Shown here one piece after another: positions 27,049-42,822 of a stretch of 64,000 nucleotides of DNA. A program made the position numbers and the translations under genes. The DNA is taken from the NCBI RefSeq assembly GCF_011602085.1, contig NZ_JAAONY010000001.1, positions 62,001-126,000 on the forward strand, in the 5' to 3' direction. Numbering within the stretch: the stretch's first letter is position 1; every line of letters starts with the position of its first letter. Origin of the DNA: Pseudoteredinibacter isoporae. GTDB lineage: Bacteria; Pseudomonadota; Gammaproteobacteria; Pseudomonadales; Cellvibrionaceae. The notes under the pieces were generated by a model. The model saw only the letters and a list, made by a program, of their open reading frames with translations, did no database searches and was not told where the DNA came from.

Positions 27049-27759
27049 CTACTCAGGTCGGCATTCCGCAGGCAGAAACCGAGATTTAATTGTGGATTCC
27101 GTACAGGACCAGCTGATACCAGATTCATCACTCGTAGGGATAAAAGCCACATATCCGTCAATACGAGTACTTTTATCCATCGTAACCACGATGGCTCCAT
27201 TGTTAACGGTAAGCGTTCCGAGAAGCGGATTATCAAGAGGGTTCAAAGTAAGATCTTCCGTCATCGGCCAACGCTGATGGTCATAAGCATACTGCTCGAC
27301 CTGGGGAATTGTGGTCTTGGCGGCAGAGATTGCGGATATCACCTTGGCGCGATTCGAATAATCCTGATAGGCCGGCAGTGCAATAGCAGCCAGAATGCCG
27401 AGTATGGCGATCATGACAAAAATCAATATGACAAAGAGTACACCTCCCTTTTCATTGCCAGCGAAAACCCCTTTATTGTACTTAGCATTCCAGGCTTTCT
27501 GGTCCCGAGCCAGGAAGACAATCCCCTCAATCCAAGCTATCAAACCAGGCACATAGGTCCAGAAAAAAAGCAAATAGAATATGCCCCACCATTGCCCAAG
27601 ATAAAAGCGATGCACTCCAAAGAAACCAAAACCTATTGCCAGAGCCGCGGCGGCAATCCGGCTTTTGTACACAAAGTCTTCTTGAATTGCCCCACACTGA
27701 GGACACTGCGGTTGTTCAGCATCCAAATCAGCATGACACTCAGAACATTGACGAGACAT
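27049..27759 (-). CDS. zinc-ribbon/TM2 protein with pilin-like C-terminal part
   Basis: 236 residues in three parts. Residues 1-25 carry a CxxC...CxxC zinc ribbon (CSECHADL, CPQCGAIQ). Residues about 33-85 are a TM2 domain (GFGFFGVHRFYLGQWWGIFY), two helices with a short turn. Residues about 105-236 look like a type IV pilin or pseudopilin N-terminal helix and head, with VMIAILGILAAIALPAYQDY. The usual prepilin peptidase site is altered: KGG is followed by VLFVI, and position +5 is Val, not Glu. The helix is therefore probably a third membrane anchor rather than an assembled pilin. The ATG has AAGGA eight bases upstream. Function unknown. The pil genes start about 10 kb away. Confidence 0.82.
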   Translation of the reverse strand: MSRQCSECHADLDAEQPQCPQCGAIQEDFVYKSRIAAAALAIGFGFFGVHRFYLGQWWGIFYLLFFWTYVPGLIAWIEGIVFLARDQKAWNAKYNKGVFAGNEKGGVLFVILIFVMIAILGILAAIALPAYQDYSNRAKVISAISAAKTTIPQVEQYAYDHQRWPMTEDLTLNPLDNPLLGTLTVNNGAIVVTMDKSTRIDGYVAFIPTSDESGISWSCTESTIKSRFLPAECRPE

Positions 27760-27910
27760 AAACGAATCCTTGTCTTTTTAACAACAATAAAAGTAATAGT
27801 AAAAATACGGTCGCCAAGAGTAAAGCAATTGAAGCTGGGCTCCAATAGGCCTCTATAACCAAATAGCCGCGGAAGCAGAAAGAAACTTCTCACTGAAGTA
27901 AAAACCCACA

Positions 27911-27936
27911 ATAAAAAAGGGAGCCAAAGCTCCCTT
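27911..27936 (-). terminator. intrinsic terminator of gltBD
   Basis: An 8-bp stem (AAGGGAGC with GCTCCCTT, four-base loop) is followed on the minus strand by TTTTTTAT, 25 bases after the gltD stop codon. Confidence 0.9.
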
Positions 27937-27960
27937 AATCAAGGCGGTTCTAAATGGTCG

Positions 27961-33851
<5,891 letters not shown>

Positions 33852-34013
33852 GCTCTGTCTCTCTTCTTGCTATGGCGGAATGCTCGCTTCTTTTTAATAT
33901 CAACGGCCTCATGTGAAAGACCGCTGACAGACTATTCCGCGCGATGAGTGCATTACTGGTTCAGCCTCTTATTTAAGGGGTGGGCTAATACCAGCACAAA
34001 ACTGTGCTTCCCA

Positions 34014-34042
34014 GACAAAAAAGCCCCTAAGACAGGGGCTTT
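34014..34042 (-). terminator. terminator of the pil-aro-damX operon
   Basis: A stem of AAAGCCCC and GGGGCTTT around a 7-base loop is followed on the minus strand by a T-run (TTTTTTG). It lies about 100 bases after the damX stop codon and separates this operon from gltBD, whose promoter must lie in 33852-34013. Confidence 0.85.
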
Positions 34043-34143
34043 GATGGCATTTGGGCGCTGAATATTAACTGTAGGCGTGCAAATAAGCAAGTCGAACTAA
34101 GCAGATGTTCGGCCATGATCGGTCAAAGTTGGCAAATATGCTG

Positions 34144-35925
34144 CTAAATGCCTCTAAAAGAGCGTATATCTGCCTTAATGATTTTGAGGGAACGAGCCCA
34201 GGCACCGCCACTTCTTCTCCTGGAAGGCAATCTTTCCTGAGCAGCCTGAACCGATTCCCAGGTGTCGAAGCCTGGCTGCACGATGACATACCAGGATTTG
34301 CCATTATTCTCACGATTGAAAATTTTCAGCTCATCGCGATTAGGCTGTACCCGTAGAAACTTCTCAACCTGCTCCGGCGTGCGCACGGAAATCAGTTGTA
34401 AAACATAAGCACTGTCGGGTAAACGCAGTAAATACTGCTCATCTTCGGTGAATACACTAAGGTCGAAGCCTGGGTCCATACCCAACAAGGCCAATTGATC
34501 TTCGCTGTAGCTGGAATAATCCACCGCACTGTCATTCAATTCATTGACGTCGGCCAGGGCAATCGCCTCCGCTTTGCCAGCTTCATCCGTATTCAAACCT
34601 GGTGCCACTTCACTCGCTTGGGTATCGGCTTGTGGCTCAATTGAGGCAGGTTCGGACACATCACGGCCTTCAACACCCGCCAGCACGTTGCTGGTTTGAG
34701 CACCGATGTCAACCTGCTCAACAGGGGGGCTGCTTTCTGCGGCAGTATCTGTCACCACTTCTGTCGCTATGGAGTCAGGTACCTTTCTGGCCTCATTCAG
34801 CTGAGCGACTTGCTCATTACTCGTTGGTTTTTCTGTGGACTTAATCAGAGGCTCAGAGGGCGTCAGGGCCTCGTTGATAAGGTTTTCAGTATCGGCCATA
34901 GCGTCGGCAGATTCCAATGAAGAAGGCGCTTGCTCACTAGCCTTAGGAGCTTGATCGGCCGAGCTGAACAATTCCTGGGACCTGGCCCTGTCATTATCAC
35001 CACGCTTGGCCTCTCCACCCTTTTCAACGGCACCCGTATTGCTTTCCGCGACCGCAACGTCTGCTTCGGTCTGTGACCACATTGCCTGGATGGTATCGCG
35101 ATAGATGTAAGCCGTGCCCAAACTTGCCATCAGAGCACCGACACCCACGAGATGCCAAATCGGAAAGCCTTTGTTCTTCAGAGAGCTGCTGTAGAGTCGA
35201 TTAACCAGCAGGTTTTGAGCCAAGACATCCACTTCGGCGGGGAAGCCTCTGGAAGCCCGATACAGCTCTTTCAGTTCTAAATCACTGAACAGCTCGGGGC
35301 CATCGTAGTCGACACTCGCCAACTGCTGATGGATGTACGAAGCCAGCTCGGATTCATTTAAAGGGCCCAATTCCTTTTGATTGACGATAACATCAGCCAC
35401 ATCAAACTTGCGTAGGCGCTCCGCCAGTCCGCGCTCCGCAAAAGCAACGATATTGAGATTACCCTCACCAGGCTGCTGCCCCTGAAGTAAGCCCATCAGC
35501 GCCAAAAGAGCACGATCATCGAGATTATGAGCCTGGTCGACCAGCACGAACATAGGTTGAGCGGCATTTTTTAAATGCTTGCGCAGATGGCCAAGCATGG
35601 CGCCGGAGGTTTGCCCTTCGATTAAATCCGCGCCCAATTCCGCCGCCAGGAGCATTAACATTTGATCCAGGCCTGCCAGCACCGGGCCATCCAGCTGGGA
35701 AATTAATGCGCCATCACCGCACCGCCGCGCCAACTCTTGCAGCACAGCAGTTTTACCAACCCCTTCGGGGCCTTCCAACACGATAATTCCTGCGCCAAAA
35801 TCACACCAGTGCTCGATTTGATCCAGCACTTCCGCTCGTTCAGCCGTCGAGAAAAAGCCGCCCTGTCCAACAAAAGGCTCGCTGTTAAATCCGTAATAAT
35901 CCAAATATTCGGCCAGTGTATCCAC
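34144..35925 (-). CDS. damX: DamX-like AAA ATPase with SPOR domain
   Basis: 593 residues. The N-terminal 260 form an ExeA/TniB-type AAA domain, with P-loop GPEGVGKTAV (about 52-61) and Walker B FVLVDQAHNL. One transmembrane helix follows (WHLVGVGALMASLGTAYIYR, about 265-285), then an acidic, Ser/Glu-rich linker of about 200 residues, then a SPOR domain (about 510-590) that binds denuded septal peptidoglycan. This is the DamX arrangement of gammaproteobacteria, linked to cell division. It starts at GTG with GGGAG before it. Downstream of aroB and upstream of gltB is its usual place in Pseudomonas relatives. The linker is low in conserved sequence, as expected. Confidence 0.9.
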   Translation of the reverse strand: MDTLAEYLDYYGFNSEPFVGQGGFFSTAERAEVLDQIEHWCDFGAGIIVLEGPEGVGKTAVLQELARRCGDGALISQLDGPVLAGLDQMLMLLAAELGADLIEGQTSGAMLGHLRKHLKNAAQPMFVLVDQAHNLDDRALLALMGLLQGQQPGEGNLNIVAFAERGLAERLRKFDVADVIVNQKELGPLNESELASYIHQQLASVDYDGPELFSDLELKELYRASRGFPAEVDVLAQNLLVNRLYSSSLKNKGFPIWHLVGVGALMASLGTAYIYRDTIQAMWSQTEADVAVAESNTGAVEKGGEAKRGDNDRARSQELFSSADQAPKASEQAPSSLESADAMADTENLINEALTPSEPLIKSTEKPTSNEQVAQLNEARKVPDSIATEVVTDTAAESSPPVEQVDIGAQTSNVLAGVEGRDVSEPASIEPQADTQASEVAPGLNTDEAGKAEAIALADVNELNDSAVDYSSYSEDQLALLGMDPGFDLSVFTEDEQYLLRLPDSAYVLQLISVRTPEQVEKFLRVQPNRDELKIFNRENNGKSWYVIVQPGFDTWESVQAAQERLPSRRRSGGAWARSLKIIKADIRSFRGI

Positions 35926-35970
35926 TCACTCTCCCACAGCGGCTGCGTAACGTCGTGCTTTATTATGAAT

Positions 35971-37050
35971 TCAGCTGCGGCAAGCCTCAATAGCTGCCAA
36001 CACTTCTTCTTCCGTCACCTCTTCAGTGACAACAGCTTTGCCCAGTGCCGAAAGCAACACCAGGCGCAGACGACCATCTAATACTTTTTTATCGACTGCC
36101 ATCAGCGGCAAAAACTCTTCTGCCCGCATAGTATCCGGCGTTATCACTGGCAAGCCGGCAGCCAAACTCAGGGCTTTGTTACGTTCAATAAGCTCTGCAT
36201 CGACCCAGCCCTTGGACGCGGACAGCGCGATGGCCATTTGCATACCAATCGCCACCGCCTCACCATGCAGATATTCGCCATACCCCATATGAGTTTCGAT
36301 GGCATGGCCAAAGGTGTGCCCCAAATTCAGTATGGCGCGTAAGCCTGACTCACGCTCATCCTCAGCGACGACATCAGCTTTTATTTGGCAGGAACGTTCA
36401 ATCGCATAGCTTAACGCGTCCTGTTCGCCAGTGCTCAGAGCCGACATATTGGCTTCCAGCCATTCATAAAACGGCTCATCCGCTATCAGCCCATATTTGA
36501 TCACTTCAGCAAGACCCGCCGCCAATTCCCGCTCAGGCAGCTTCTGCAAAACCGAACTGTCAGCGATCACACAATTGGGCTGGTAAAAAGCGCCGATCAT
36601 GTTTTTCCCAAGGGCATGGTTAACGGCTGTTTTGCCTCCGACACTGGAATCTACCTGGGACAACAAGGTAGTCGGGAGCTGAATAAAGTCCACGCCACGC
36701 TGATAACACGCCGCCGCAAAACCGGTCATGTCACCAATTACACCACCACCCAGAGCAATCAACGTGGTTTTTCGCGTATGCCTCGCTCTAAGCAGCTCAT
36801 CAAAAATCAGGTTTAGAGTTTCCAAGTTTTTGTGGGCTTCACCATCGGGCAAAATGACTTCGGTGTAATCATATTGTCCCAAGGAAGCTTTCACCTCTGG
36901 CAACAACAGCTTCGCCAACGTGGTATTGGTAACCAAACACACCTGCTTACCTTTGATATGAGGGGTGAGTAAATCTTCTCTGCCCAACAGCTTGGGGCCG
37001 ATATAGATAGGGTAACTGCGATCAGCGAGATCGACACGTAAGGTGCGCAT
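35971..37050 (-). CDS. aroB: 3-dehydroquinate synthase
   Basis: NAD- and metal-dependent enzyme that cyclises DAHP to 3-dehydroquinate, the second step of the shikimate pathway. Motifs: [49 protein letters not shown], and the metal-binding [20 protein letters not shown]. The ATG at 37050 gives 359 residues and has GGGAA six bases upstream; the open frame extends 23 residues further but that part is not family-like. It follows aroK by about 100 bases, in the conserved aroK-aroB-damX order. Confidence 0.97.
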   Translation of the reverse strand: MRTLRVDLADRSYPIYIGPKLLGREDLLTPHIKGKQVCLVTNTTLAKLLLPEVKASLGQYDYTEVILPDGEAHKNLETLNLIFDELLRARHTRKTTLIALGGGVIGDMTGFAAACYQRGVDFIQLPTTLLSQVDSSVGGKTAVNHALGKNMIGAFYQPNCVIADSSVLQKLPERELAAGLAEVIKYGLIADEPFYEWLEANMSALSTGEQDALSYAIERSCQIKADVVAEDERESGLRAILNLGHTFGHAIETHMGYGEYLHGEAVAIGMQMAIALSASKGWVDAELIERNKALSLAAGLPVITPDTMRAEEFLPLMAVDKKVLDGRLRLVLLSALGKAVVTEEVTEEEVLAAIEACRS

Positions 37051-37146
37051 GATAATTCCCGGCAATAAAAAATTTGCGGCCAAAGAATAGCAGAAAAGGC
37101 AGCGAATGAATAAACACAAGCCTATCAGAGAATACAGCCGTCTGGC

Positions 37147-37653
37147 CTAAGCCTGCAATTGTTCAGCCAGACTTTCAGCCACTTGCTTAGGTGTTTTACC
37201 GTCGGTTTCGACAATCAGATCCGCAACCTCACGATAGAGAGGATCACGCGACTCCAGCAACTCAATGATTTTTTGCTTGGGGTCGTCAACCTGCAACAGA
37301 GGGCGCTTTTTATCTTTATCAGTACGGCGAACCAATTGGGAAATAGACGCTGTCAGGTATACGACACGACCGTATTTATTGAGCAACTTGCGATTATCTT
37401 CACGAACAATAATCCCACCCCCGGTGGCGATGACCAGATCGTCCTGCTGACATAATTCAGAGAGAGTATTGCTTTCCCTTTGACGAAAGCCTTCTTCACC
37501 TTCGATATCAAATATCCAGGAGATATCAGCACCAGCGCGATCTTCAATCAACTTGTCCGTATCATAAAAATCACGCCGCAAACTGGTCGCCAACAAACGG
37601 CCGATGGTAGATTTGCCGACCCCCATGGGGCCGACTAAAACAATACTCTTCAC
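37147..37653 (-). CDS. aroK: shikimate kinase
   Basis: Phosphorylates shikimate at the 3-hydroxyl with ATP. The 168-residue length is standard. P-loop GPMGVGKST (8-16), shikimate-binding DTDKLIEDRAG and GEEGFRQRE, and ATGGGIIVRE are all present, as is the lid Arg in KKRPLL. Translation starts at GTG, six bases after pilQ ends, so it is probably co-transcribed with the pilus genes. Confidence 0.97.
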   Translation of the reverse strand: MKSIVLVGPMGVGKSTIGRLLATSLRRDFYDTDKLIEDRAGADISWIFDIEGEEGFRQRESNTLSELCQQDDLVIATGGGIIVREDNRKLLNKYGRVVYLTASISQLVRRTDKDKKRPLLQVDDPKQKIIELLESRDPLYREVADLIVETDGKTPKQVAESLAEQLQA

Positions 37654-37659
37654 AGGCGA

Positions 37660-39885
37660 TTATTCGGTCAAGCTTTGCGCCAGAATTTTCGGAGTAATAA
37701 AGATGAGCAATTCACGCTTCTCACGAACTTGCAGATCCTTCTTGAACAAGCGGCCCAGATAAGGGATGTCACCCAGCAATGGTACCTTGGAAGTACCCTT
37801 AGTCACTTGATCCTGGAAGATGCCACCAAGCACAATTGTTTGACCATTGTCGACGAGCACTTCAGTGTCGATACGGTTCACATCAATGACTGGCACACCT
37901 GCAATAAACCCATTGATATCATCCTGCTTCACCAGCAAATCCATAATGATACGATCATCTGGTGTGATTTGCGGAGTCACTTCAAGTTTTAATACCGCCT
38001 GACGAAACGAGGTCGATGTCGCACCACTGGCAGAAGCTTCTTGATAACCAATCTCTTGACCGGATTCAATAAATGCAATCTGTTTATCACCAGTTACAAC
38101 CTTAGGCTGCGAAACGATTTCAGCAAAGCCCGAATCCTCAAGAGCACTAAGCTCCAATCCTAATGAACCATTGTCAGTACTTAACCACATTGCAATCGAA
38201 CCAAATGGGTTAGCCACACCTAAGTCAACCATATTGGCCTGATCAATCGTCGGGGTCCATACACCATTCGAATCAAAGTTATCTGCTGAAAAAGCTTCAG
38301 TTGATCCAGAAAACAAACCACTGCGCTGATTGACTGTCTGTGTACGGAAAATTTGCTGTCCGTTTCCATCAAAGGTTGCATTCCCATTGGAATCAAGCAC
38401 AGGTACACGCTGAGTTGTCGAGCGTATCTGATGACGACCGACGGCCTGCCAGCGAACACCCAGCTCTTTACGGTAGTCTGTATTGGCAACAACAATACGA
38501 GCTTCAATCATTACCTGACGCACAGGAATATCAACCTGGGCAATCAGCTTACGAAATTCCTGAATTTTTTCTTCTGTATCAGTAAGAATAATCGAGTTAG
38601 TTCGCTCATCTACAATGGCCTGTCCACGCTCAGACAAGATGCTACCAGTTGAATTCCCATCTTGAGACGCATTGCTCCCGACACCACCATTGTCAGGCTG
38701 ATTAAACAATTTAAACAACTCGCGAGCATTTGCGTATCTGACACGAATATACTCAGTACGCAGAGGAGCCAACTCTTCCAGCTGTTTTTGAGTCTCCAGC
38801 TCCAATCTTTCACGCTCGGCAATTTCAGCTGCAGGGGCAACCATCAACACGTTACCTACCTGGCGCTTATCTAAGCCTTTGGTCTTCAGAACCAAGCTCA
38901 AAGCCTGATCCCACGGTACGTTTTCCAAGCGCAAAGTAATACTCCCACCTACTGTATCACTTGCTACCAAATTCAAGTCTGTTATATCTGCAATAAGCTG
39001 TAACACTGAGCGAACTTCGATATTCTGGAAATTCAAAGACAGTTTCTTACCTACAAATTCAAACTGTTTTTTTCTTTCCTCTCTCTCCACTTGGGTAAGC
39101 GGCTTAATAGAAACAACATATTGATCATCAGCTTGATACGCCAGGTAGTCATACTCTCGACTAGTCTCAATCACCACCTTTGTGCTACCACCGTCATAAC
39201 TTGTATCAACAAAGGAAACCGGTGTCGCAAAATCAATAACATCCAGGCGGCGACGCAAATCTGCAGGAATAGACACGCCGTCAAAGTTGAGACTAAGCTT
39301 TCCGCCACTCGAGTTAGCATCAATATTCACATTGGGATCTGAGAGGCCGAGAATGATTTTACCCTCGCCGTCTTCGCCACGACGAAAATCCAGACTCGTA
39401 ATGGAACGCTCATATTGGCCACTATCTCTTGAATTGGATATTTCCGCCGCCATATTAGAGCCGCTTTTAATAAAACTGCTTGCGCCGCCACTGCCCATCT
39501 CGACAACAAAATCAGAGCCATCAACACGGGTGTTATAACTCACTAATTCATTGAGATTCACAATCATGCGCGTTCTGCCACCGCTAGACAGAACCACTAC
39601 GCTGTTCGCCGCATCAAAGGAAACCGGAAACTTCTTTTTATTCAGCAAACTCTCAACACCCGGAAAATCCAGCACAACTCGAGCGGGCTTTTCTATGGTG
39701 TAACCTTTGGGAGTGCTCGGCTGTTCGTCAAATTTCAACTTAATTTCAAACCTTTGCCCGGGTAACTCTGCAAACTGGATATCAGTCAGATTACTCGCCA
39801 GGGAGGAAGTCGCCAAAGACGACAGCAGCACCATGGCTACCAAGCGTCCTTTAACAAGGCTTATGGATCTAAGCAGCGAAAACAT
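37660..39885 (-). CDS. pilQ: type IV pilus secretin PilQ
   Basis: Outer-membrane multimeric channel through which the type IV pilus passes. 741 residues with a signal peptide, two AMIN domains (about 30-260) that bind peptidoglycan, a secretin/TonB short N-terminal domain (about 285-365, KKLSLNFQNIEVRSVLQLIA), a secretin N1 domain, and the secretin core ending in VPLLGDIPYLGRLFKK and ELLIFITPKIL. The region between N1 and the core holds an Asn/Ser/Gly-rich stretch and an insertion of about 80 residues rich in Asn, Gln and Ser. The ATG at 39885 has AAGGA seven bases upstream; a TTG six bases earlier is less likely. It follows pilP by about 10 bases. Confidence 0.96.
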   Translation of the reverse strand: MFSLLRSISLVKGRLVAMVLLSSLATSSLASNLTDIQFAELPGQRFEIKLKFDEQPSTPKGYTIEKPARVVLDFPGVESLLNKKKFPVSFDAANSVVVLSSGGRTRMIVNLNELVSYNTRVDGSDFVVEMGSGGASSFIKSGSNMAAEISNSRDSGQYERSITSLDFRRGEDGEGKIILGLSDPNVNIDANSSGGKLSLNFDGVSIPADLRRRLDVIDFATPVSFVDTSYDGGSTKVVIETSREYDYLAYQADDQYVVSIKPLTQVEREERKKQFEFVGKKLSLNFQNIEVRSVLQLIADITDLNLVASDTVGGSITLRLENVPWDQALSLVLKTKGLDKRQVGNVLMVAPAAEIAERERLELETQKQLEELAPLRTEYIRVRYANARELFKLFNQPDNGGVGSNASQDGNSTGSILSERGQAIVDERTNSIILTDTEEKIQEFRKLIAQVDIPVRQVMIEARIVVANTDYRKELGVRWQAVGRHQIRSTTQRVPVLDSNGNATFDGNGQQIFRTQTVNQRSGLFSGSTEAFSADNFDSNGVWTPTIDQANMVDLGVANPFGSIAMWLSTDNGSLGLELSALEDSGFAEIVSQPKVVTGDKQIAFIESGQEIGYQEASASGATSTSFRQAVLKLEVTPQITPDDRIIMDLLVKQDDINGFIAGVPVIDVNRIDTEVLVDNGQTIVLGGIFQDQVTKGTSKVPLLGDIPYLGRLFKKDLQVREKRELLIFITPKILAQSLTE

Positions 39886-39895
39886 AGTCAATTCC

Positions 39896-40417
39896 TTATT
39901 CTTCCTCTAGTTTGAGAACCCGGGGACGCTCTACCCAACCGCCCAGGTTATCTGGAATAATTTCAACAATATCTAGTTGGCCGTGACTGGTATTGATTAC
40001 ACGACCATGGTTTTTACCAACGTAATTGCCGGTAGAAACTCTGTGTACGCCGCCTTGACCATCAGACACCAAGGCCCACAACACATTATCTTTTTCGATA
40101 GTCCCAACCATTTTCAACTCAATTAAGCTGAAGCCTTCCAAGTATTCTTTTTCGCGGGCCAAGTCAGGCTCAACCCCAACAGACTGGCCAACATACTCTT
40201 GCTTCTGCTCTTCCTTCAGTCTCTCAAAAGGGCTACGCAGCTTGATTGCTGCATAACTAAATGCCTTATAGGGGCGGAACTCGGGTAAGGGCTCTATGCG
40301 CCCTCTAGGGCGGCGTTTAGTTTCTTCGATATAATCACGTAAGTCCTGGTGCCGATTCTCAAAAGAGCATCCCCCCATTACAAAGAAAGCCGTGATTAAT
40401 ACAATATATCGCATCAT
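39896..40417 (-). CDS. pilP: type IV pilus lipoprotein PilP
   Basis: Inner-membrane lipoprotein of the pilus alignment complex, which links PilNO to PilQ. 173 residues; the signal peptide ends in a lipobox-like VMGGCS with Cys16. A linker rich in Arg, Glu and Pro is followed by the beta-sandwich domain (MVGTIEKDNVLWALVSDGQG and VHRVSTGNYVGKNHGRVI). It starts 2 bases after pilO. Confidence 0.95.
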   Translation of the reverse strand: MMRYIVLITAFFVMGGCSFENRHQDLRDYIEETKRRPRGRIEPLPEFRPYKAFSYAAIKLRSPFERLKEEQKQEYVGQSVGVEPDLAREKEYLEGFSLIELKMVGTIEKDNVLWALVSDGQGGVHRVSTGNYVGKNHGRVINTSHGQLDIVEIIPDNLGGWVERPRVLKLEEE

Positions 40418-40419
40418 GC

Positions 40420-41031
40420 TTAATCGTCCTGACTCTTATAGCGATAAGTCTTTGCAACAATATTCATTGTCAACTCACCGCGCTCACCACTATTAATATC
40501 GTAGTCGTGTAGAGTCACAATTCGAGGCATACCGGCAACACCACTAACAAAACCACCCAAATCATGATAGCCACCATGAACTGTTATCGAAATCGGCAAC
40601 TCTACATAAAACTCTTCCGACTTTTCCTCTTGCAGTTCAATTTTTGAAATTGCCAGACCACTCTCGCTGCCCTTTTCATCAATATCTTCCAACAACCCGG
40701 GCACTTCGGTATCACTTGGCAACTGTTTCAACAATGCACCAAATGAGTCTTCCATTTCTTGCATCTGCCTACGATAAGCAACCAAGTTTGCCGATTGAAA
40801 GGCCTTGCTTTCGAAACTGGCCTTTAGAGTTGCCTCTTCGGAAATTTCATTTTCAAGGCTGATCTTCAGATCGCTGATAAACATGTAGTAGGTAATACCA
40901 AAGACCAGCGCCACACAAATCATTGCCACAAAGATCCGACCCGCCAATGGCCAGACACCAATCCGCTCAAAATCGAGCTCTGCCAGATCAAAGCTCTGCA
41001 CTTGATCCATAAAATCGGACACACCAGACAT
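40420..41031 (-). CDS. pilO: type IV pilus assembly protein PilO
   Basis: Bitopic inner-membrane protein, 203 residues, that pairs with PilN. It has one transmembrane helix at about 28-52 (GRIFVAMICVALVFGITYYM), a coiled-coil segment (about 55-95) and a ferredoxin-like C-terminal domain (about 100-195). It overlaps the pilN stop by one base (TAATG), which suggests coupled translation. Confidence 0.95.
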   Translation of the reverse strand: MSGVSDFMDQVQSFDLAELDFERIGVWPLAGRIFVAMICVALVFGITYYMFISDLKISLENEISEEATLKASFESKAFQSANLVAYRRQMQEMEDSFGALLKQLPSDTEVPGLLEDIDEKGSESGLAISKIELQEEKSEEFYVELPISITVHGGYHDLGGFVSGVAGMPRIVTLHDYDINSGERGELTMNIVAKTYRYKSQDD

Positions 41032-41599
41032 TACTTCCCGCCCTCCGATTCTTCAGTTTTAGGGACGGCTGCCTTAACAGTCATACTGAACTCACTGGCT
41101 TGATCACCTAATTCTGGCTTTGCAGTTACGGAGTTCAAATTCGGATCCTGGAACCAAACTGAGCCCTCCAAATTACGCATAAACGTTGATACACGATTAT
41201 TGGATTCTGTAACTCCTTCCATGCTTATTACATCGCCCTTGCGCTCCATGGTTTTGATATAAATACCATCAGGCACCATACGCACAAACTCATCAAAAGC
41301 ACGGACAATTACAGGACGTAAGCCCTGCAACTCTTGAATAACCCGCATCCGCTCAAGAAGCTCGGATCGACGTTTTTTTAACTCGCGAATCTCAGAAACC
41401 TTGCTTTCGAGAATCGCGATTTCGTCTTGGAGCATACTGTTGCGTTGATTCTGCGAATCAATGTCCGCCTGCACCGAGGACACCCACAAATAAGCCAATG
41501 CCGCTGCCAACATCACCACAGCCATCAAAACCGTCAAATATTCCTGCTTGCGGCGAGCGCGATATTCGTCGCGCCAGGGCAATAAGTTGATATTCGCCA

Positions 41600-41600
<1 letters not shown>
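41031..41600 (-). CDS. pilN: type IV pilus assembly protein PilN
   Basis: Inner-membrane protein, 189 residues. The N-terminal INLLPWRDEYRARRKQEYL is the conserved segment that binds PilM in the cytoplasm. It is followed by a transmembrane helix (about 23-43), a coiled coil and a periplasmic ferredoxin-like domain. It overlaps pilM by one base (TAATG). Confidence 0.96.
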
Positions 41601-42700
<1,100 letters not shown>

Positions 42701-42704
42701 TCAT

Positions 42705-42732
42705 GTTATAGCACTTGAACTGTGTGCTGCAA
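42705..42732 (-). promoter_or_regulatory. sigma-70 type promoter of the pilM operon
   Basis: On the minus strand TTGCAG (42727-42732) and TATAAC (42705-42710) are spaced by 16 bases, 38 bases before the pilM ATG. A TATAAT on the plus strand at about 42766 may serve ponA. Confidence 0.6.
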
Positions 42733-42822
42733 CAACCTTTGTCATAGGTAATGCCCTAAAAAGCACTTATAATGCACCTTTATTGGCAAATTGCCGACTA
42801 TTACCGTTTAAGAATTAAACAC

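Noticed and set aside
27633-27911. A 92-codon minus-strand frame overlapping the start of the zinc-ribbon/TM2 gene
   Set aside because: It overlaps the well-supported gene on the same strand in another frame and shows no family features.
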